A stretch of DNA of 25,255 bases, taken from the NCBI GenBank assembly GCA_004151065.3, contig NWUY0300000252.1, forward strand, positions 35,033 to 60,287. The letters are read 5' to 3'. The DNA comes from Larix sibirica (lineage: Eukaryota; Streptophyta; Pinopsida; Pinales; Pinaceae). Numbering within the stretch: position 1 is the first letter of the stretch; each line of letters starts with the position of its first letter. The notes under the pieces are model-generated. The model made no database searches and was not told the DNA's origin. It saw nothing but the letters and a program-made list of their open reading frames with translations. Position numbers and translations under genes: made by a program. Positions 8,700-20,951 of this stretch are shown piece after piece.

Positions 8700-11145
8700 A
8701 CTCTTTCATTTCGTTTATAAAATAAATATGGATCATTCAAGGACTTGATTAGTATTGCAGGGGGGGGACAAGGGAATTGGGCCCTAAATGAAGATTGTAA
8801 GGCTTCAAAATACCACATGGTCCATTCAATGAGGGTACTCATCCTCCAAGTGGAATATGGTTTATCCTTTAATAAATTAGATAAAAATGATGGGTCTCGA
8901 GGCCTTGCTAATAGGTGTGGGAGAAAAATAAGGCCCTTGAGCCCCATATAAAGTTTCAAGGGACCAAGGGCCATGAATAAGGCCACAATCTATAAAACAT
9001 GCTCTGTATAGGAGCTCATTGTCCTTAGAGTGGGATCTAAGTTCCAATATGAGGTTTTGTACACCAGGGACGCATCTTAGACCATGGTTTGGAGAGAAAG
9101 TGATGGAATCAGACACTAAATTAATATTCTTGAGCTAACATAAAGATGTGATCAAGGCCTCAAAACATAAAATAGACTATTTAAAGTGAACCTTTGGAGT
9201 ACAAGTGGGGTATGTATATATTTAGGAGTTTTTGTGAATTAGGAATGGGTATCAAGGTCTTGACCATAGTAAAGGGAGGAAAATAAGAGCCTCGCACCAT
9301 AAATCAATATTTAGGGATCATTAGCTATCAACACAACCTCAAACCACAACACAATACCTTTAGAGGTGATGTTTTTCGCCCAACTAGAATATCGGTACCA
9401 TTATAAGTTCTTATGCGGTAAGGATGGATCTGAATGCACTAACCATGGTCAAGGGAGAAAAAAAGGCCCTTTGACCCTAGATGAAAACTTTAGGAATAAA
9501 GGTCCATATATAATGTTATAATCCAAATTATTTTCCTCTATATGGGATAATTTTCCTTTAAGTGACTTATAGATGCCATTACAATATTTGTGCAACATGG
9601 ATGGGTCTCAAGGACTTAGCCATGGTTAGGGGAGAAATCCTAGTAATTAGACACTAAATGGGTATTTTTGGGCTAATGGGAAATTATTAAAGCCTTGAAC
9701 TACAACACACATCCTATCTAAGAGTGATATTTTCCATATGAGTAGGATAGGAACTCAAACCATTAGGGGTGTTTTCACAACAGTGATAGGTTTGACAAGG
9801 CCTTGACTATATTGGGGGAGGAAAATAAGGTTCTTAATGCTCGGATGAATCTTATGGGTCTTATGAGACACAAAAGAATCCTCAAAGTGCCACAATAATC
9901 TATATAAGGTACCTTTTCCCTTGAGTGTGATATAGATATCATTAGGAGGTTTTTCACATTAGAGACGACTCTTGGGACTTTCACCCAAATTGAAGATTCT
10001 ATTACCCAAGTTCCTAAAATAGGCCTCGAGCCAACACATATACCTAGATTATTAACCTCTCTATGGGATATGGGAATCATTAAGTGATTTTGCATATCAA
10101 CATGGTTCTTAGGGTCTTAACCATGGTCATTGAATGAAAACAAGGGTCATAGGATCTAAATTAATATTCTAGGGATTATAATCCATCAATGACACCTTGA
10201 ACCACCACATAAACCCTCTAGACATAATGTTTCTTTGAATGAGATATGGACACAATTAGAAAGTTTTAGATGTAATGGATGGGTTTTGATAGCTCTACCA
10301 TTGGTATGGGAGAAAATAAAGGATCATAGGACCTAAATGAATCTTTTAAGGCTCATGATCTATAAACAAGTCCTTGAACCACTATAGAGGCCCTTTAGAG
10401 GTGATTTTTAGCCTTCACTTAGGATATGGGTTCCATTAGGAGGTTTTGTCAACCAAGGATGGGTATTGGGGTTTTGACCATGGTAGAGGAAATAAAGGAC
10501 ATCAGTCCTTTATAAATATTTTAAGGATTTGTCCATTAACATGACCTCAAGGAACCAAATAGGCCCTCTAAAAGGGATCTTTAACATCTGAGTGAGAAAT
10601 CAGATCCTATAACAGGTTTTATATACTATTTATGGATATTAGGATCATGACTATGATAGAGTGGGGGAAAGGGTATCCATATGAACCAAATGGATCTTCT
10701 AGGGCTCATGAGACAAAAAGGATGTCTTGAACCATTACACGTGATATTTATAGGGGATGTTTAGCCACCAAGTGGGATACATATGTCATTAGGATATTTT
10801 AATCACCAAGGATGGGTCTGAAGGAATTAACCATGCTTGTATGGGAACCATTACAAGGTTTTCCACAATAGATGGTTCTTTAGACATAACCCATGGTGCA
10901 AGGAAAAAAACAATGTATATACTAAAATATTATTTATGGTCCATGGAGCATGCATAATGTTTGAATCCACCACAGAATCCCGATAAATGGAATCATTACT
11001 CAACAAGTATAATATCGATACCATTAATAGGTTTGTCACACTACATACTAGTATTAGGTATCTAACCATGGTCCAAGGACAACCAATAGAGACTAAAATA
11101 TATTTGTAGGGTTCATGGTCATATGTCCCACCTCTAGATTTCACG
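8700..11145 (+). repeat. Satellite-like array, left arm of the palindrome, copy 1
   Basis: A degenerate tandem repeat with a modal spacing of 173-185 bp. The most conserved box reads about GATGGGTCTCAAGG, then CTTGACCATGGT. Box starts: 8727, 8889, 9069, 9244, 9423, 9600, 9785, 9964, 10101, 10278, 10458, 10631, 10811, 10871 and 11049. Two spacings are short: 9964-10101 (137 bp) and 10811-10871 (60 bp). Each monomer also carries a degenerate GGGCTCATGAGCC-like dyad, a CCTTGAACCACCACA-like block and GGGATATGGG before ATTAGGAGGTTTT. Monomers are heavily diverged, so the array is old. Confidence 0.85.
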
Positions 11146-11349
11146 TTATCATTCCAAGTGATGACAATGTTAATAGTAAGCCACTAAGAATTATGAATGA
11201 GATATTTGCAAGGATCTTCACCTTATCCTTCCATAGTAGATAGATATATTAATGGATTGAGACATTATTTGCAAGGATCTTCACCTTATCCTTCTATATT
11301 GGCATAGTTCAATCCTTTAATCATTATATTATATTCATTTATTAAGAAA
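11146..11349. repeat. Palindrome spacer with two 28-bp direct repeats, copy 1
   Basis: This stretch separates the two array arms and lacks the monomer box. A 28-bp motif beginning ATTTGCAAGGATCTTCACC occurs exactly at 11204-11231 and 11267-11294, a 63-bp period. The rest is AT-rich. Arm homology fades into it near 11085 on the left and 11350 on the right, so its bounds are approximate. Confidence 0.8.
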
Positions 11350-13795
11350 ACAACATGTGGTTGTCCCCAAAACTCTAGTGGTTTTGCATGGACAATGGTT
11401 AGGGACCTAATACCACTCCCTAACATGAAAACCTTTTCATGGACTCCATATCATACATTTGTTCTAAAGATTCCATTTATAGAGCTTGTGCAGTGTTTTT
11501 GGACCCTATGCATGGTCTATAAGCCATAAAAACACATTTTAGTCCCAAAGACATTGATTTTTATCCTTGGACCATGGATAGTGTCTCAAGAATTATCTAC
11601 AATGGGAAACCTCATAATGGCTCACATATGACCATGGATAATACCATGAGACTGATTCCTAGTCAACAAATTATCCTAATGGTGTATATATCCCACTTGG
11701 TAGCTAAAGTTATCATCTAAAGGGTGTGTGTAATGGTTCAAGGCTTCCCTTTGTCCCATGAGCCATTAATTCGCTAGTTAGGCAATATCGATATTGTTTC
11801 CCAATTTGACCATGGTTAAGAACCCACGATCCCTCCCTAGTATGAAAAACCTCTTATAAGTTCCCATATCACACTTGAAGATCAATGATCCTTTTTAGAG
11901 GACCTATATGGTGCTTTGAGGCCATGTTCATGGACTAGATCCTTAAAATATTTATATAAGAATTGAGCCCCTTTATTTTCACTTCTTACCATGGTTAAGA
12001 CTTGGAGACCCATCCTTAGTACACAAAACCTCCTAATGGAACCCATATCTCAATCGGAGGAAAAATATCCCCTTTAAGGGGCCTCTATAATGTTTTAAGG
12101 AGTTGTTTATAGCTCATGAGCCTTAAAATATTCATTAATTCCTGAGAACCTTTATTTTCTCCCATGACCATGGTTAAGGTCACTGGGACCATCCATTTTA
12201 TCCAAAAAAATCTAATGGTTCCCATATATCATTCGAAGGCTAACTTTTATGATACTTGGAAGACTAATTTTGATCATATGACCCTTATTTTCCTTCATCA
12301 ACCATGGTCAAGGCCCCAAGACCCATGCTAAGTACATAAAATATTTTAATGATGCACATATCCCATCAAGAGACCAATTATCTAGTTCTATATGGTGCGT
12401 TGAGGCATATTTTAGGGACTAGAACCCCATAAGCTTCGTTTTGAGGCAATGTCCCAAAATCCCTCCATTGTGTGCAAAATGTCATAATGGTACTCATATC
12501 CAAATCAAGGAAAAAGGTACTTTCTAGAGGGTTTTTTGGTGGTTTGATAAATATTTCATGTCCCATAAGATCTATAAGATTAATTAAGGATGAAATACCT
12601 TATTATCCTCCCCCAATCATGGTTGAATCCCAAAGATCCTTCCCTACTACACAAAAACTCATAATAGCACCCTTATACCATTCTTATGTAAAATATCTAG
12701 TTTAGAGGGCCCATTATATTGTTCAAGTCCTTGATCATGGCCTATTAGCCCAAGAGTCTTTTTAATTCCTTGGATTTTTACTGCAACCATGGTTAATGCC
12801 TCAAGACCCATCTCTAATGCACAAAACATCATAAATGGTACCCATACGTTTTTTGAATGAAAATTATTCCCTATAGATGACATTTTATGTAGTTTATGGC
12901 ATTATTTATGGCCCTTTATCTGTAAAGGCTTCAACGGGGACCCAAGGACCTTAGTTTCCTCCCTTTTATCATGACCAAACCCTTAATATGTGCATCCCTA
13001 GTGCATAAGACTTCATAATGGTATCCATATCCCCTCAAGATGTTAAAGATCACCTAGGTCAACTTCATGGTCAATGAGCCTTAAAGATCCATTTATGTTG
13101 TAAGGCTCTTGCTTTGCTCCCATAACTTTGGTAAAATCCTTGAGACCCTTCCCACTATGTAAAAACTCTCAATCATTCCCATTTCCAAATTTTATGCCAA
13201 AGATCCATTTTAAAGGGTGTATGTTATGGTTCATGGATTTGATCATTTCCCATAACCTAAAGAATCTTATATTAGGGCATAATTCCCTCAATTTCATCCC
13301 CAACCATGGTCCAAGACCCATCCCTAGTGCAAAAAATCTCATATTGCCACCCATATCCCACTTTAAGGGTAATGGCCTCCTCTATAGTGCATGTTTTGTG
13401 ATTTGAGACCTTGTTCATGGTCCTTGATCCCTAGACGCTTCATATAGTTCCTAAGGACCTTATATTTTTTCCTTTTGTGCCCATTGTTAAGGCCTTGAAA
13501 TCCATCCCTACTATCCAAGGCATTATTGCAGCATCCATACTCCACTTGGAGGCCAAACATCCCCTTGAAAGGGCCCATGTGATTGTTTGAAGATCTGTTC
13601 ATGGCCCATGTGCACTACATGCTTCATTTGGATCCTAATTACCTTGTCTTCCTCCCCTTACAATGGTCAAATACATGAAACCTACCCCTCATGTAAAAAA
13701 CTCATAAGAGAAACCAAAATATTGTTGAACACCAAATATCCTAATTAGAGGGACTATGTGGTGGTTTGCGGTATTGATAGTGTCCTAAACATTGA
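11350..13795 (-). repeat. Satellite-like array, right arm of the palindrome, copy 1
   Basis: The same monomer as the left arm but inverted: the box reads CCATGGTTAAGGCC, then AAGACCCATCC. CCATGG-type box starts: 11393, 11572, 11632, 11810, 11989, 12168, 12302, about 12440, 12617, 12787, 12969, about 13123, 13304, 13481 and 13660. Short spacings are 60 bp (11572-11632), 134 bp (12168-12302) and about 138 bp (12302-12440). Counted from the centre, the 60-bp and 138-bp monomers are the second and seventh intervals, exactly as in the left arm. The 134-bp interval has no partner and reflects a later deletion. Confidence 0.85.
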
Positions 13796-14671
13796 TTTTT
13801 ATTATTTTCTCAAAATAAATATTATTTATACAAACATAAAATGGTAATAATATAAACATGTCTCTTCAAGATATTTCCAATGAGCTAAAGAACTCCAAAA
13901 GATAATGTCAGGATAGAAATTATGGAAAAATTACTAAAATATATATTTTATTTAAAACATAATGTGCACGCTTTCCTAAAGCATGTGCATGTTCTTGTGC
14001 ATACCTGTTTGGAAATAATCGTGGTGGTTTGGAAGGAACTGAACCCATAGAAAAAGGAATACGTGCATGTTCTTATGAATGTGCATGCATTCTTTGCACC
14101 CAATTGTTATTTTTTTTGTCTATCATTATCTTGTGGGTCCCCCTTCATTAATTGTTGATGTCCAAATGCATGTATTGAGTCTCACAACCACTTATTCTGT
14201 TCATATCCATTTCAAATTGATAAATTATGTATATTAGGGAGCATTATTGCTTCAAGTATAAGGTTTTGGTGTACATACACACCTTCAAGATTTTATTTAG
14301 CATCTCTATGGATCAAATGTGCTCCTACATGAGTTAATATCCTGCCTCTAGGGTCAAAAACACTTCCCCTAATCAAATCCCTAGTTTTTTTAGATTTGAG
14401 ACAATTGAGGGTGCATATCTTCTTAGTTATTTTTTTTGGGATTAAAGGAACTCTTACATGGCTTTCTCCTTTTCTTGGATTTTGAGCATGTAAATTAGCA
14501 ATTAAGGCTCATGCACCCTATATGTCTATTTTAGCTCCATTAACTATCTAATTGGATCATTTAGGCTAATTATACTTCACTTTCACATGCATAACTGAGT
14601 TAATTACATCATGAGGTAGTTATAGGGATAGTTAACCCTAGCCACTCATGCATGGAAATTTTTCTCTCCAA
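13796..14671. other. Non-coding flank of the array, copy 1
   Basis: No coding frame seen. Several TGCATG/GTGCAT motifs cluster at 13975-14095, including a repeated GTGCATGTTCTT at 13985 and 14063. The rest is AT-rich with T-runs near 14110 and 14430. It ends at the N at 14672. Confidence 0.5.
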
Positions 14672-14672
14672 N
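14672..14672. other. Single N at the junction of the two 6.28-kb copies
   Basis: Copy 1 ends ...TCTCTCCAA, then N, then copy 2 starts GAAGTTGAC. The second copy ends at the same base, also followed by one N (20951). Confidence 0.9.
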
Positions 14673-14978
14673 GAAGTTGACACCTCAACTAACCACCTCG
14701 GGACTTGCAAACCTTTTTACGATTCATATCCTAGGGTTAGGTTTTTATTTTAGGGTTTTTTCCTTCATGATTATGATAAAAAGGCCCTTCGATCTCCTTT
14801 TGTAATCAGCTTGTGACGAATGAGAATAGTTTCCACATATCTTCTTAGAGATAAAGCTACCATCATTCTAAATACTTTTATTTTTTACAGTCTCTTATGT
14901 TTCATTTAATTATTATAATTTGGGTTTGATGTATCATTGTGTTCCTTGTAATGTATCTGTGTATGTGGTGCTATATAT

Positions 14979-17424
14979 ACTCTTTCATTTCGTTTATAAA
15001 ATAAATATGGATCATTCAAGGACTTGATTAGTATTGCAGGGGGGGGACAAGGGAATTGGGCCCTAAATGAAGATTGTAAGGCTTCAAAATACCACATGGT
15101 CCATTCAATGAGGGTACTCATCCTCCAAGTGGAATATGGTTTATCCTTTAATAAATTAGATAAAAATGATGGGTCTCGAGGCCTTGCTAATAGGTGTGGG
15201 AGAAAAATAAGGCCCTTGAGCCCCATATAAAGTTTCAAGGGACCAAGGGCCATGAATAAGGCCACAATCTATAAAACATGCTCTGTATAGGAGCTCATTG
15301 TCCTTAGAGTGGGATCTAAGTTCCAATATGAGGTTTTGTACACCAGGGACGCATCTTAGACCATGGTTTGGAGAGAAAGTGATGGAATCAGACACTAAAT
15401 TAATATTCTTGAGCTAACATAAAGATGTGATCAAGGCCTCAAAACATAAAATAGACTATTTAAAGTGAACCTTTGGAGTACAAGTGGGGTATGTATATAT
15501 TTAGGAGTTTTTGTGAATTAGGAATGGGTATCAAGGTCTTGACCATAGTAAAGGGAGGAAAATAAGAGCCTCACACCATAAATCAATATTTAGGGATCAT
15601 TAGCTATCAACACAACCTCAAACCACAACACAATACCTTTAGAGGTGATGTTTTTCGCCCAACTAGAATATCGGTACCATTATAAGTTCTTATGCGGTAA
15701 GGATGGATCTGAATGCACTAACCATGGTCAAGGGAGAAAAAAAGGCCCTTTGACCCTAGATGAAAACTTTAGGAATAAAGGTCCATATATAATGTTATAA
15801 TCCAAATTATTTTCCTCTATATGGGATAATTTTCCTTTAAGTGACTTATAGATGCCATTACAATATTTGTGCAACATGGATGGGTCTCAAGGACTTAGCC
15901 ATGGTTAGGGGAGAAATCCTAGTAATTAGACACTAAATGGGTATTTTTGGGCTAATGGGAAATTATTAAAGCCTTGAACTACAACACACATCCTATCTAA
16001 GAGTGATATTTTCCATATGAGTAGGATAGGAACTCAAACCATTAGGGGTGTTTTCACAACAGTGATAGGTTTGACAAGGCCTTGACTATATTGGGGGAGG
16101 AAAATAAGGTTCTTAATGCTCGGATGAATCTTATGGGTCTTATGAGACACAAAAGAATCCTCAAAGTGCCACAATAATCTATATAAGGTACCTTTTCCCT
16201 TGAGTGTGATATAGATATCATTAGGAGGTTTTTCACATTAGAGACGACTCTTGGGACTTTCACCCAAATTGAAGATTCTATTACCCAAGTTCCTAAAATA
16301 GGCCTCGAGCCAACACATATACCTAGATTATTAACCTCTCTATGGGATATGGGAATCATTAAGTGATTTTGCATATCAACATGGTTCTTAGGGTCTTAAC
16401 CATGGTCATTGAATGAAAACAAGGGTCATAGGATCTAAATTAATATTCTAGGGATTATAATCCATCAATGACACCTTGAACCACCACATAAACCCTCTAG
16501 ACATAATGTTTCTTTGAATGAGATATGGACACAATTAGAAAGTTTTAGATGTAATGGATGGGTTTTGATAGCTCTACCATTGGTATGGGAGAAAATAAAG
16601 GATCATAGGACCTAAATGAATCTTTTAAGGCTCATGATCTATAAACAAGTCCTTGAACCACTATAGAGGCCCTTTAGAGGTGATTTTTAGCCTTCACTTA
16701 GGATATGGGTTCCATTAGGAGGTTTTGTCAACCAAGGATGGGTATTGGGGTTTTGACCATGGTAGAGGAAATAAAGGACATCAGTCCTTTATAAATATTT
16801 TAAGGATTTGTCCATTAACATGACCTCAAGGAACCAAATAGGCCCTCTAAAAGGGATCTTTAACATCTGAGTGAGAAATCAGATCCTATAACAGGTTTTA
16901 TATACTATTTATGGATATTAGGATCATGACTATGATAGAGTGGGGGAAAGGGTATCCATATGAACCAAATGGATCTTCTAGGGCTCATGAGACAAAAAGG
17001 ATGTCTTGAACCATTACACGTGATATTTATAGGGGATGTTTAGCCACCAAGTGGGATACATATGTCATTAGGATATTTTAATCACCAAGGATGGGTCTGA
17101 AGGAATTAACCATGCTTGTATGGGAACCATTACAAGGTTTTCCACAATAGATGGTTCTTTAGACATAACCCATGGTGCAAGGAAAAAAACAATGTATATA
17201 CTAAAATATTATTTATGGTCCATGGAGCATGCATAATGTTTGAATCCACCACAGAATCCCGATAAATGGAATCATTACTCAACAAGTATAATATCGATAC
17301 CATTAATAGGTTTGTCACACTACATACTAGTATTAGGTATCTAACCATGGTCCAAGGACAACCAATAGAGACTAAAATATATTTGTAGGGTTCATGGTCA
17401 TATGTCCCACCTCTAGATTTCACG
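14979..17424 (+). repeat. Satellite-like array, left arm of the palindrome, copy 2
   Basis: Same as 8700-11145 shifted by 6,279, with one substitution at 15573. The truncated 60-bp monomer lies at 17090-17150. Confidence 0.85.
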
Positions 17425-17628
17425 TTATCATTCCAAGTGATGACAATGTTAATAGTAAGCCACTAAGAATTATGAATGAGATATTTGCAAGGATCTTCAC
17501 CTTATCCTTCCATAGTAGATAGATATATTAATGGATTGAGACATTATTTGCAAGGATCTTCACCTTATCCTTCTATATTGGCATAGTTCAATCCTTTAAT
17601 CATTATATTATATTCATTTATTAAGAAA
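17425..17628. repeat. Palindrome spacer with two 28-bp direct repeats, copy 2
   Basis: Same as 11146-11349. The direct repeats are at 17483-17510 and 17546-17573. Confidence 0.8.
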
Positions 17629-20074
17629 ACAACATGTGGTTGTCCCCAAAACTCTAGTGGTTTTGCATGGACAATGGTTAGGGACCTAATACCAATCCCT
17701 AACATGAAAACCTTTTCATGGACTCCATATCATACATTTGTTCTAAAGATTCCATTTATAGAGCTTGTGCAGTGTTTTTGGACCCTATGCATGGTCTATA
17801 AGCCATAAAAACACATTTTAGTCCCAAAGACATTGATTTTTATCCTTGGACCATGGATAGTGTCTCAAGAATTATCTACAATGGGAAACCTCATAATGGC
17901 TCACATATGACCATGGATAATACCATGAGACTGATTCCTAGTCAACAAATTATCCTAATGGTGTATATATCCCACTTGGTAGCTAAAGTTATCATCTAAA
18001 GGGTGTGTGTAATGGTTCAAGGCTTCCCTTTGTCCCATGAGCCATTAATTCGCTAGTTAGGCAATATCGATATTGTTTCCCAATTTGACCATGGTTAAGA
18101 ACCCACGATCCCTCCCTAGTATGAAAAACCTCTTATAAGTTCCCATATCACACTTGAAGATCAATGATCCTTTTTAGAGGACCTATATGGTGCTTTGAGG
18201 CCATGTTCATGGACTAGATCCTTAAAATATTTATATAAGAATTGAGCCCCTTTATTTTCACTTCTTACCATGGTTAAGACTTGGAGACCCATCCTTAGTA
18301 CACAAAACCTCCTAATGGAACCCATATCTCAATCGGAGGAAAAATATCCCCTTTAAGGGGCCTCTATAATGTTTTAAGGAGTTGTTTATAGCTCATGAGC
18401 CTTAAAATATTCATTAATTCCTGAGAACCTTTATTTTCTCCCATGACCATGGTTAAGGTCACTGGGACCATCCATTTTATCCAAAAAAATCTAATGGTTC
18501 CCATATATCATTCGAAGGCTAACTTTTATGATACTTGGAAGACTAATTTTGATCATATGACCCTTATTTTCCTTCATCAACCATGGTCAAGGCCCCAAGA
18601 CCCATGCTAAGTACATAAAATATTTTAATGATGCACATATCCCATCAAGAGACCAATTATCTAGTTCTATATGGTGCGTTGAGGCATATTTTAGGGACTA
18701 GAACCCCATAAGCTTCGTTTTGAGGCAATGTCCCAAAATCCCTCCATTGTGTGCAAAATGTCATAATGGTACTCATATCCAAATCAAGGAAAAAGGTACT
18801 TTCTAGAGGGTTTTTTGGTGGTTTGATAAATATTTCATGTCCCATAAGATCTATAAGATTAATTAAGGATGAAATACCTTATTATCCTCCCCCAATCATG
18901 GTTGAATCCCAAAGATCCTTCCCTACTACACAAAAACTCATAATAGCACCCCTATACCATTCTTATGTAAAATATCTAGTTTAGAGGGCCCATTATATTG
19001 TTCAAGTCCTTGATCATGGCCTATTAGCCCAAGAGTCTTTTTAATTCCTTGGATTTTTACTGCAACCATGGTTAATGCCTCAAGACCCATCTCTAATGCA
19101 CAAAACATCATAAATGGTACCCATACGTTTTTTGAATGAAAATTATTCCCTATAGATGACATTTTATGTAGTTTATGGCATTATTTATGGCCCTTTATCT
19201 GTAAAGGCTTCAACGGGGACCCAAGGACCTTAGTTTCCTCCCTTTTATCATGACCAAACCCTTAATATGTGCATCCCTAGTGCATAAGACTTCATAATGG
19301 TATCCATATCCCCTCAAGATGTTAAAGATCACCTAGGTCAACTTCATGGTCAATGAGCCTTAAAGATCCATTTATGTTGTAAGGCTCTTGCTTTGCTCCC
19401 ATAACTTTGGTAAAATCCTTGAGACCCTTCCCACTATGTAAAAACTCTCAATCATTCCCATTTCCAAATTTTATGCCAAAGATCCATTTTAAAGGGTGTA
19501 TGTTATGGTTCATGGATTTGATCATTTCCCATAACCTAAAGAATCTTATATTAGGGCATAATTCCCTCAATTTCATCCCCAACCATGGTCCAAGACCCAT
19601 CCCTAGTGCAAAAAATCTCATATTGCCACCCATATCCCACTTTAAGGGTAATGGCCTCCTCTATAGTGCATGTTTTGTGATTTGAGACCTTGTTCATGGT
19701 CCTTGATCCCTAGACGCTTCATATAGTTCCTAAGGACCTTATATTTTTTCCTTTTGTGCCCATTGTTAAGGCCTTGAAATCCATCCCTACTATCCAAGGC
19801 ATTATTGCAGCATCCATACTCCACTTGGAGGCCAAACATCCCCTTGAAAGGGCCCATGTGATTGTTTGAAGATCTGTTCATGGCCCATGTGCACTACATG
19901 CTTCATTTGGATCCTAATTACCTTGTCTTCCTCCCCTTACAATGGTCAAATACATGAAACCTACCCCTCATGTAAAAAACTCATAAGAGAAACCAAAATA
20001 TTGTTGAACACCAAATATCCTAATTAGAGGGACTATGTGGTGGTTTGCGGTATTGATAGTGTCCTAAACATTGA
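17629..20074 (-). repeat. Satellite-like array, right arm of the palindrome, copy 2
   Basis: Same as 11350-13795 shifted by 6,279, with substitutions at 17695 and 18952. The truncated 60-bp monomer lies at 17851-17911. Confidence 0.85.
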
Positions 20075-20950
20075 TTTTTATTATTTTCTCAAAATAAATA
20101 TTATTTATACAAACATAAAATGGTAATAATATAAACATGTCTCTTCAAGATATTTCCAATGAGCTAAAGAACTCCAAAAGATAATGTCAGGATAGAAATT
20201 ATGGAAAAATTACTAAAATATATATTTTATTTAAAACATAATGTGCACGCTTTCCTAAAGCATGTGCATGTTCTTGTGCATACCTGTTTGGAAATAATCG
20301 TGGTGGTTTGGAAGGAACTGAACCCATAGAAAAAGGAATACGTGCATGTTCTTATGAATGTGCATGCATTCTTTGCACCCAATTGTTATTTTTTTTGTCT
20401 ATCATTATCTTGTGGGTCCCCCTTCATTAATTGTTGATGTCCAAATGCATGTATTGAGTCTCACAACCACTTATTCTGTTCATATCCATTTCAAATTGAT
20501 AAATTATGTATATTAGGGAGCATTATTGCTTCAAGTATAAGGTTTTGGTGTACATACACACCTTCAAGATTTTATTTAGCATCTCTATGGATCAAATGTG
20601 CTCCTACATGAGTTAATATCCTGCCTCTAGGGTCAAAAACACTTCCCCTAATCAAATCCCTAGTTTTTTTAGATTTGAGACAATTGAGGGTGCATATCTT
20701 CTTAGTTATTTTTTTTGGGATTAAAGGAACTCTTACATGGCTTTCTCCTTTTCTTGGATTTTGAGCATGTAAATTAGCAATTAAGGCTCATGCACCCTAT
20801 ATGTCTATTTTAGCTCCATTAACTATCTAATTGGATCATTTAGGCTAATTATACTTCACTTTCACATGCATAACTGAGTTAATTACATCATGAGGTAGTT
20901 ATAGGGATAGTTAACCCTAGCCACTCATGCATGGAAATTTTTCTCTCCAA
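20075..20950. other. Non-coding flank of the array, copy 2
   Basis: Same as 13796-14671; nothing coding seen. It ends at the N at 20951. Confidence 0.5.
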
Positions 20951-20951
20951 N
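20951..20951. other. Single N at the right end of copy 2
   Basis: Sequence texture changes abruptly here, from an AT-rich flank to a GGTACC-rich block. Confidence 0.85.

Larger units (their letters stand above)
8394..14671 (+). repeat. 6.28-kb duplicated segment, copy 1
   Basis: It starts GAAGTTGACACCTCAACTAA and ends TTTTTCTCTCCAA, followed by one N. The whole segment recurs at a constant offset of 6,279. I found three substitutions: 9294 G versus 15573 A, 11416 C versus 17695 A, and 12673 T versus 18952 C. I saw no indels. It contains part of an LTR-like sequence, the inverted pair of satellite-like arrays and about 0.9 kb of non-coding flank. The open frames inside (up to 119 codons) lack motifs and are identical in both copies simply because the DNA is. 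Confidence 0.95.
14673..20950 (+). repeat. 6.28-kb duplicated segment, copy 2
   Basis: A near-exact repeat of 8394-14671 in direct orientation. In copy 1 the LTR-like sequence to the left is continuous; here it is cut at the N, so copy 2 has no independent left flank. An identical right end and near identity fit one contig placed twice, or two haplotypes joined end to end. A very recent tandem duplication is the alternative. Confidence 0.95.

Noticed and set aside
8627-8986. 119-codon minus frame, and other 60-119-codon frames inside 8394-20950
   Set aside because: They lie inside a degenerate tandem repeat, occur on both strands over the same bases, have no motif, and repeat only because the DNA is duplicated.
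11204-11294. CRISPR-like repeats
   Set aside because: Only two units, eukaryotic repeat context, and no cas-like genes.
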